Source: Bugula neritina
Lineage: Eukaryota; Bryozoa; Gymnolaemata; Cheilostomatida; Bugulidae
DNA: 28,050 nucleotides
Direction of reading: 5' to 3'
Assembly: GCA_964035545.1 (NCBI GenBank)
Contig: CAXIUT010000198.1
Location: 1-28,050, forward strand
Shown: in pieces, positions 21,592-28,050 of the stretch
How the letters are laid out: each line of letters opens with the position of its first letter
How positions within the stretch are numbered: the first letter of the stretch is position 1
The notes under the pieces: generated by a model
The model's input: only the letters and a program-made list of their open reading frames with translations
Told to the model about the DNA's origin: nothing
The model's database searches: none
Program-made: the position numbers and the translations under genes

Positions 21592-23103
21592 TCATTCAGA
21601 AGAGATTATTGACTGACTAATGTTCTTAACTATGTGCCATTAGTCCTAAACTTTACCCAAAGGTATTGTTCGATATTGATATTTGAGGGTGTTTCCTTTA
21701 ATAGTGATTCTTCCATATCCATAGGCTTTGGCTCTTCTGGCTGACCACTCAGGAGTTGGATTGATATATTTACTATTAGCAAAGGCTCCTGCTGTTCCTT
21801 GAACTACATATACTGGATATTAAGGATACATATAGTGAGTATTGTTTGCTCTTTATTTCATTGCTTTTCCTTTAAAAGTTGGCCAACTACGTTCGTAGTC
21901 ATGAACATGACCTGTTTGAACAATATCTACTTTATATTTGTTAACTAAATCTTCAAGATGAAAAGCTAAATTGGTAACATTTGCATGTTAAAAGGCATTT
22001 GATGAGTAAAAAAATCTATGTACTCCAAGAATAATCCATTGAATATTAGGATTAGAACGAGCTTCTTTTAAGTCTGCTTAAAGATAATCATATTGTTCAC
22101 TGGTTAGATTATAAGGGTGTTCTGATGAGAAATGGATCATGTGAACTTGTCCATAGTTGAATGAAAACCACAGATTTGTTTGACTTTGATTTTTTCTAGG
22201 AAGAACATAGCGCTTCATGTAAGATGTGTAGTTATAATATTTTTCATGATTGCCAACTCCTGGCATAAATGCAGTTGATGCTGCAACAGGTTCAATAAGC
22301 TATCCAAATAAATCCCAGATGGGCTAAAATTATCCAATTTGTTGAGAATTCATGCCTGCATATGCAATATCTCCAGTGAGGAAGACGAAATCAAGTGGTT
22401 TAGTGAAGTGATCTTTAGATATTTGATTGATAACAAAATGACCAAAAGGAGCAAAAGTGCCCATATCTCCAAAAGTAGCAATGTTTATTTCTTCTAGCTG
22501 TTGTACTTTGAGAGGAGGTGCTCTAAATTGTTTTATTTTTGAAAAAGTACGAGTTTCAGCATCACCGACACGATAGTAGTAAGTTTTCAGAGGTTATAAT
22601 CCAGACATCACAGCTCGATAGATTCTACCATGAAATCCAAAATGTCCTACATTGTATGTAGTATAAGTAGCTTTAGCTTAAAACTTAAAAGCAGCAGGGT
22701 AGCGACCATACTGGACAATTGGTTTTTAATATTTTTATGGAGTTGAGACCCAAATCACTTGCATCTATCCTTCGTCATTCGTGAATCCGATATGAATTTG
22801 TTTATGTCCTGTTTTTGCTGTCACTTTAATTTTAGCTATTTCTATTAATTCTTTGAGAGTAACTTTTTTATCTTGATCTGCATCGAAAAAACTATGAATT
22901 GGAATGACATCAGCTTCTGTAATGTGATGTTAAGGTTCCATAAATCTGAAGTAATTGATAAATTATTAGAGCGTAGCAGAACCATCGTTATTTGTATCAT
23001 AGGTTGCCTCGAAAAAACCTTTGAGATGGCTAAAAGTTACTTCTGTGCATGCTATTTGAGTGAAAATAAACAATGATATCAATAGTATGTTTAGGTATTT
23101 CAT
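21592..23103 (-). CDS. Secreted purple acid phosphatase with N-terminal EF-hands
   Basis: A single-exon 503-residue metallophosphoesterase. Residues 1-20 are a signal peptide (MKYLNILLISLFIFTQIACT). Two EF-hand loops follow at 36-47 (DTNNDGSATLEE) and 74-85 (DADQDKKVTLKE), with correct ligands at positions 1, 3, 5 and 12. A fibronectin-like purple acid phosphatase N-domain (GLEPLKTYYYRVGD) leads into the catalytic domain: GDMG (about 212), GDIAY (about 245), GNHE (about 285), GVHR (about 365) and GHVH (about 399-401). These supply the dinuclear metal ligands. It should hydrolyse phosphomonoesters in an acidic compartment or outside the cell, and the EF-hands suggest calcium control. EF-hands on a purple acid phosphatase are unusual in my experience. 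TAA at 22594-22596 encodes the Glu of GLEP. Confidence 0.93.
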
Positions 23104-23221
23104 TATTTTTATAATTAATAAAGTCCATTGATATTATTTCAAACGGTAAACATTATTTTTGATTGTTTAATCCTTTATAAATCATTTTGATGATTTTTAA
23201 TGATATTTTTTATCTGTGATA

Positions 23222-23650
23222 ATGACCTGGACTAGATTATTTTACGTCAAAAATCTTTAACTAGCCTTCAAAAGAGTTATTCCTAGTAGGGGTCGACCTT
23301 AATTACCCATTAGCAAGAGATATCAGGCATAAATTCGCAAATAGTTCCGAATGGCAGGTGTACCATGGATCTATAATATGTAATAAATGAAGGCTAACCC
23401 TCGAGATAGACGTCCTAAAAGTAAAAAAAGAGATGCTGAGAGGTTGATAAGGTTGTAAAAAATACAAAAAGCTTTGAAGGATAATGAACAAAACTAGATA
23501 GATTATCGTCAAGATAAATTAAATAAAAGAAGGCTAAAGGGAACAGATTAAATGTTATCTCGAGGACTTCCTTCTTGGATTAAGACAGATCTTAAAGAAA
23601 TTCCTGATTACATGTTGAGAGGAAGGAAAGGAGATGAAGGTGATGATTGA
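23222..23650 (+). CDS. Probable mitochondrial basic protein, possibly mitoribosomal
   Basis: A 142-residue frame from ATG 23222 to TGA 23648-23650. The N-terminus (MTWTRLFYVKNLELAFKRVI) is amphipathic and basic, as in a mitochondrial presequence. The body reads RGRPELPISKRYQAEIRKEF, then RMAGVPWIYN, a very basic block (KANPRDRRPKSKKRDAERL) and GLPSWIKTDLKEIPDYMLRG. Size, charge and presequence suit a lineage-specific mitochondrial ribosomal subunit, but I cannot name one, so this is inference. It diverges from the acid phosphatase gene; the 118 bp between the two starts must contain both promoters. Confidence 0.65.
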
Positions 23651-23867
23651 ATACTTTAAATAGCTTAGATTATTGAAATAGCTTAATAGATATAATGAGA
23701 TATTGAAAAGTTTATCTTTATCAATTAAAGTAGCATTGAACTTTTTTGAACAAAAAAAGTAATATTTTACTTTTTTTGATTTTGAATTTATTCCAATTGA
23801 TGTTAAACAAACATTTGTTGCATTATTTTATTGCTTCGAGTTGAAAAAGTCAAGATCTATTTTTTGA
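23643..23867 (+). CDS. Possible 74-residue ORF overlapping the upstream stop
   Basis: The ATG at 23643 lies inside the last codons of the preceding gene (8-bp overlap) and the frame ends at TGA 23865-23867. The peptide is helical, mixed charged/hydrophobic and protein-like (YNEILKSLSLSIKVALNFFE, then FDFEFIPIDVKQTFVALFYC). An overlap on the same strand would be unusual for a eukaryotic gene. It could be a separate short transcript, a readthrough tail or chance. I do not recognise it. Confidence 0.3.
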
Positions 23868-24104
23868 GATAGTCTTATTGGTCTTAGTTTGATTCTTTCA
23901 TTTTCAAAGTTCTAAACTTTCTTCTTTCTTTTATTTTTATTGTAGAATTTCATCATCATTTACCATTTATAGAAAATAAGGCTAAAATCAAAAAATAATC
24001 AGATCAATTTTGATAAAAAGGCATCCTAAAGTTGATAGTTGATTTTTATAAACTTAAATGTTTTCAAACTTCATTTTCTTATAATTATTTTTACAACTCA
24101 ACAC

Positions 24105-24932
24105 ATGTCATCTGATTCAGAACTTGAATTCATGCTAAACTGTGGCTCCCACTAAAACAATTTCGGTCTTATGGACAGTCTTTTGATCTCTTATGGAAGT
24201 AGTGAGCAATAATTCTCTGACTTCTAGCCTATGCATATTGGAAGAGAGATCATTCCTGAATCTCTGTAAAACAGCCCAGTTGGTCAGGAGAATAGTTCTT
24301 CTTTAAACAACACTAATGTTAGCTCAAACAATCTTCTTGTTCAAAATATAAATGTTCAGGAGCAACACAACAGGAAGGACAAATGTTCAAAAAATCTTCC
24401 TCAAAATGTCAGCTCATTTATCAAAACTATTCTAGCTAAAATTTTATCTTCAGAATCAGCAAATAAAAAGGAGGAAATGAAGAAGGTAAGGAATCGGTTG
24501 TTAACTTATTTAAAATAACACAAAGCTGACAATAATCAGTTAGTTGTGGTATTTGTCTATTTTTTCATGATCATTTAACATGCTACTAAAAATCAATTCC
24601 TCTAGTTAAGAGGTGAACTCATAAGATATCTGGACAAGAGACAGGTTGAATCAAGCCATTTGGAATCTGAGGAGCAGTAAAGACTCAAGGAAAAGATAGC
24701 TGTTCATAAGAGATTGGTGGAGTATTACTTTGATGGAAGTCGTCCTGAGGTTGAGAGTGGTTGGCTGAAGACAGTGTGCTCTATTCTTTTTACGGGTCGT
24801 CAACAAAGCACAATTGTCAAGCCTTTGAAGAAGTTAGAGGAGATTCAAAGGAGCATAACTGGTTCGGATAGTGAATACTTACTTCCTAACCAACAATAAA
24901 ACATCTAATCATTTTTCGAGTCAAGCTCGTGA
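24105..24932 (+). CDS. Hypothetical protein
   Basis: A single-exon 275-residue frame ending at TGA 24930-24932. Residues 1-95 are Ser/Asn/Glu-rich and probably disordered. Residues 100-230 are helical: NLPQNVSSFIKTILAKILS, then LVVVFVYFFMII, a hydrophobic helix that is either buried or a membrane segment, then LRGELIRYLDKRQ and a charged helix. The last 45 residues are polar (EEIQRSITGSDSEYLLP). I do not recognise the family. It sits on the plus strand ahead of the LYR and ISCA2 genes, 115 bp upstream of the former. Confidence 0.72.
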
Positions 24933-25047
24933 ATGAATGATGGCAACAATATTCTATATTTCTAACTTTCCCTATTAAAATCTTATTATTAGTTGTTAAT
25001 CTATTTGACTATAAATGCCTTAACTATTAATTAATTTTTAAGATATT

Positions 25048-25275
25048 ATGAACAATCGTCAGGCTATTCTTCAACTCTATAGAACTTATTTTACTCTTAC
25101 TAAAAACTGTTTGGACCATTCACTTAAGCAGTATATTCGTCGTAGAGCTACTTAGGACTTCAGATCTTTTTCTAAGATGGAATAAAAAGAAGGTCAAAAG
25201 TAATTTTTAAGGTTAAAGGAGTAGGTATAAGTGGTGCGTCGGCAGATGATAGTCCGAGAGAGAAATCTAATATGA
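25048..25275 (+). CDS. LYR-motif (LYRM) mitochondrial protein
   Basis: A 75-residue single-exon protein opening MNNRQAILQLYRTYF, with the Leu-Tyr-Arg tripeptide at residues 10-12 as in the Complex1_LYR superfamily. It continues with IRRRATEDFRSF, corresponding to the conserved basic-Arg...Phe part of the fold, and ends basic. LYR proteins bind mitochondrial acyl carrier protein and serve Fe-S cluster delivery or respiratory-complex assembly. Which LYRM it is cannot be told by eye. TAG 25155-25157 falls at the Glu usual before DFR/EFR. It lies 76 bp upstream of ISCA2 on the same strand. Confidence 0.82.
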
Positions 25276-25351
25276 TGGTTGTATTACTAATTTTATGATA
25301 AACCTACTATAAATATCAGAAAACCATAAAAGCTATAATTATAAATTAACA

Positions 25352-25794
25352 ATGTTCTCGAAAGTTGGAAAGGTATGCAAGTATTTTTCATCTTTAATCA
25401 AAGACGAAGTTCAATTTACTAAATCATTTACTAATGTATTTTACTTATGATAAAGGCTTTGACTTAGAAGTTAGCATCGAGATAGAAATCTTAGTTCCTT
25501 AGATTAGAGATATCAGCAGGATGTATTTTTATTGATGATTTAGAAGGGTGTGAGGGATATACTTATAAGTTTAAATTTGATAATGTACTTAATAAAAATG
25601 ATTTTGTTTCTAAAATTGAAAATGATAGAATTGTTTTTGCTTTGGGAGAAGAAGAATTGCATTTAGTTAAGGGATCAACTCTAGATTATGTTAAAGAAAT
25701 GATGAGAGAGACCTTTTATGTTATGGAAAATCCTAATGCAGAGTTATCTTGTAGCTGTAAGACCTCTTTTTCACCGAAGGATTTTTTAGTTTGA
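25352..25794 (+). CDS. ISCA2: ISCA2-type iron-sulfur assembly protein
   Basis: After removing a 20-nt intron (25436-25455, ending AAG) and a 21-nt intron (25523-25543) the product has 133 residues. It shows the A-type carrier pattern FLRLEISAGEGCEGYTYKF, then HLVKGSTLDYV, and ends NPNAELSCSCKTSFSPKDF. The three conserved cysteines are those of GCEGY and SCSC. It matures mitochondrial [4Fe-4S] proteins; residues 1-20 (SKVGKVCKYFSSLIK) look like a targeting peptide. Splicing the second intron creates a TAA across the junction, read as Glu in SAGEGC. Family identity is clear; ISCA2 rather than ISCA1 rests on the NPNA...SFS C-terminus. Confidence 0.92.
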
Positions 25795-25970
25795 TATAAT
25801 TAAATTTATCATGATTAAAATCATATTTAAGCTTATCAAAGATTAAATTTCATCAACAATAACTAGAATTTAATAAAATTAAAATTAGTTTTTTCCTGAT
25901 TTTTGATTTAAACTATTTGTTATTTTGTTATTCTAAACTAAATTAGTAATCTTTATCTCAGTTCAAATTT

Positions 25971-27416
25971 ATGTAAAAGTTTGATTCTTCTCCTTTAGCA
26001 TAATCCCCATCTCCAAAGTATCACTCGAAAAACGAACCTATGATATCAAGTCACCTATATTCAAGTCACAAACATAAGAAAATATTAGTAGACAGATTTG
26101 GCGGGATTCATAGAGAAGATATAGAACGAAAAGGAACATTTGCTCCTTTAGTCTGTGTTAGTCAGAACTTTTAAAGAGTTTCAGAGAAGGTAGATAGTAT
26201 GACTGAGATGTTTTAAAGGCAATAGTTGAAAGATATTTGTGCGGAGGTAGATAAAAAGAATGAGATATTTGAGTCTTTGCTGCATAAAAACAAAAATAAA
26301 GAGACAATTCTCAAAGAACTTATGTAAAAGATCATTAAAGTCAATGTTGCAAAAGATAAAACTCGAAAGATGGTAATTGATTCAAACTAATTCAAACACA
26401 ACTTGCTTAGACAAAAATAAAAACATAATACGATCATTAATGAGCTATCTTACTAAACTGATAAGAAAATATTGAGACAAGAGCGAGAAGGCATCTTGGC
26501 TGCTCACTAGTTCTATCTAAAGAGCAAAAATATTGAACACACTAAACAAGCTATCGATTAAATTAAAGAGAAAACATCTATTATTCGAAAGTAGTAGTCA
26601 AAACTGGATAAAGTGATAGATGAAGAGACTATAAAAACGAAATAAAAGATGAATGTGATAAGTGAAGTAAACAAATAAATATAGAAAGTGAAGAGTGAGT
26701 TGCATATATCTGCTATTCAGTTATCAATTTTGAAGATTCAGATAAGTCCTAATTTGAGAACCAATTTTGCAACAGTTAGTTTGAATCCTTCCTAAGATAG
26801 ATGGAAAATATTGGACAAGACTTCAAATACTTGGCCTAGAAATAAAATAAAGCTGATGACTAATAATTAAATTAGAGACTACTTGATTATTCAGTTGTAT
26901 CCTTCTTGGAGGAGAATGATCAATAAAATATCGAGTTAGTTTATAGGATATCAGCAAATTTTATGTTATCCTTTTGAAGAAGAACAAAAAATTCATAATT
27001 TGACTTTATATTTTCCTCAAAAAAGTCAAAATCAACGTAATACTATGAGTCGAGTTAAAAGTTTAATAGTATATTATTCACCCGTTCCTAGTCACTAGCA
27101 AGAGCTCATTGATTTGATTCGTAGTATGTAGGGTCTTAACAATGGCATTCTTTTTATAATAAAAATTTTTATCTAGGAACTTCAAAACGGGAACCAGTAG
27201 ATTCAGATAGAATACGAATATTTAGGCATTTCTCGTAGTAAGCGTGTGTAGTTGGTGTGGCTGAAGCAGTTGAATAAAGAGAGTGTGATTCGTTATTTAT
27301 CTAAGAAGGAAGATCTGGCTGTTTTGTTCAAATTATAGATTCCATTGATTCCTGGAAGTTTGAGTGAGAAAATGCAATACTAATAAGTATATGATACTAT
27401 TCGTAGATATAGATGA
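25971..27416 (+). CDS. Hypothetical coiled-coil protein at the right telomere
   Basis: A single-exon 481-residue frame that starts with ATG-TAA (Met-Glu) and ends at TGA 27414-27416. Residues 1-50 are Ser/His/Lys-rich. Residues 75-290 are a long charged coiled coil (KKNEIFESLLHKNKNKETIL, ILKIQISPNLR). Residues 290-481 look globular: ISSEFIGYQQILCYPFEEE, then NLTLYFP, KSLIVYYSPVP and LVWLKQLNKESVIRYL. I do not recognise it. Only 30 bp separate its stop from the first GGGGTT repeat, so its 3' UTR and poly(A) site must be extremely short or use telomeric sequence. Confidence 0.78.
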
Positions 27417-27446
27417 TTATTGATTGAGTATTTTATTTAAACATAA

Positions 27447-27527
27447 GGGGTTGGGGTTGGGGTTGGGGTTGGGGTTGGGGTTGGGGTTGGGGTTGGGGTT
27501 GGGGTTGGGGTTGGGGTTGGGGTTGGG
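27447..27527. repeat. Right telomere tract, GGGGTT repeats
   Basis: About 13.5 perfect GGGGTT units in the polarity expected for the 3' end of the chromosome that begins at position 1. The tract length nearly equals that of the left telomere (81 versus 87 bp). It is followed by non-telomeric sequence, so it is interstitial in this assembly. Confidence 0.97.
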
Positions 27528-28050
27528 CTACATTTTTTGTGTTATTAAACCATTCCTACTCTTTCCCCATTTTTAAATTTCAATACTATTTAACTTTTAA
27601 CTCGATTTCTAATGACTCTAACAGCCTACAATTCTCTTAATTCCATCATTTGACATTATCCATCTTCTACGACTACTATATGATAATAACTAACCAATAA
27701 ATATCGTCTATTCTGGTGTAAAAAGCAAACAAGTTTCTCATTAACTGTTATTTGTCGATCTGGATCAGGCAATAGATGGTTGAGAAGATTATTCCAGCGT
27801 TGGAGGGAGAACAGGAAAGGGTTATCTGTGAGGAAGTCGTGGTTGAGGTGGATGAGGGGACGGAAGGAAGGTTTTTATTTGATTGATTATCGGATATTGA
27901 AAAATAGTTTTACTAGATTGACTGGGTTTTTGAAGTTGTTGATGAGGAAGGATAATTTAGGAAATTTAGCAAGCAAATTGGTTAAATAGTATTTTCCTAT
28001 ACTATTTTTTAAATTCTTTTATCTGACAAAGCGATTGACCATTTAGTACT
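27528..28050 (-). CDS. Partial coding fragment beyond the telomere
   Basis: The minus strand is open over the entire fragment, from the window edge at 28050 to the telomere junction. It encodes a protein-like sequence of about 174 residues: LLAKFPKLSFLINNFKNPVN, PFLFSLQRWNNLLNHLLPDP, ITVNEKLVCFLHQNRRYLLV, LKFKNGERVGMV. Both ends are missing: no stop occurs before the CCCCAA tract, which would read as an Asn-Pro repeat. A Met at 28042 could be internal or the start. I do not recognise the family. Codon use (UAR within the frame) fits the same organism. It most likely belongs to another chromosome. Confidence 0.6.

Noticed and set aside
23751-23778. A/T palindrome resembling a terminator hairpin
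   Set aside because: Simple A-run/T-run symmetry in AT-rich DNA; no further support for a regulatory role.
25818-25913. 31-codon ORF between ISCA2 and the last gene
   Set aside because: Too short and low in complexity to distinguish from chance with a single stop codon.
27780-27989. Plus-strand 69-codon ORF after the telomere
   Set aside because: Antisense to the minus-strand coding fragment, which is open across the full 523 bp and looks more like a protein.
1-28050. UAR read as glutamine (Tetrahymena/Paramecium code)
   Set aside because: Conserved Glu columns in kinases, CK2-beta, kinesin, AK7, purple acid phosphatase and EF-hands coincide with UAR codons.

Overview
The window is ciliate macronuclear DNA, most likely from a peritrich. 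It opens with CCCCAA telomere repeats, and a matching GGGGTT tract lies at 27447-27527. Positions 1-27527 therefore look like one complete gene-dense macronuclear chromosome of about 27.5 kb. TGA is the only stop used. In-frame TAA and TAG sit where conserved families have glutamate: the APE motif and helix alpha-F of kinases, the CK2-beta 'FFCEV' motif, the kinesin 'HIE' motif, EF-hand position 12 and the AK7 'LPE' motif. This is the peritrich nuclear code (UAR=Glu), not the Tetrahymena/Paramecium code (UAR=Gln). All translations here use UAR=Glu. The 14 well-supported introns are 20 or 21 nt long, GTA/GT...AG.

Left part, 88-7324: a small unknown protein, a Lys/Glu-rich unknown protein, the CK2 regulatory (beta) subunit with three 20-nt introns, a tRNA-Ala(UGC) on the minus strand, an unknown gene with a disturbed 3' half, a convergent coiled-coil gene, and a kinesin-2-like motor.

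Middle, 7379-18248: a minus-strand gene for a 1,749-residue protein joining a large helical N-terminal region, a protein kinase domain and a dual-specificity-phosphatase-like domain without the catalytic cysteine. Next come a second kinase (minus), a small basic protein (plus), a TRAF-type zinc-finger protein (minus) and a third kinase (plus).

Right part, 18582-27416: a membrane protein resembling the C-terminus of V-ATPase accessory subunit Ac45; an adenylate kinase 7 homologue (minus) with an inverted duplication in its kinase domain; a secreted purple acid phosphatase with two N-terminal EF-hands (minus); then a plus-strand run with a probable mitochondrial basic protein, a possible tiny overlapping ORF, an unknown protein, a LYR-motif protein, ISCA2, and a coiled-coil protein whose stop is 30 bp from the telomere.

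The last 523 bp (27528-28050) lie beyond the telomere tract. They hold part of an unrelated minus-strand coding sequence that runs into the repeats without a stop, so this is probably an assembly or ligation chimaera.

Two themes link several genes. One is cilia and signalling (kinesin-2, AK7, three kinases, CK2-beta). The other is mitochondria and Fe-S assembly (LYR protein, ISCA2, the presequence-bearing basic protein). The clearest candidates for new biology are the kinase/pseudophosphatase giant and the hairpin-bearing AK7 gene.
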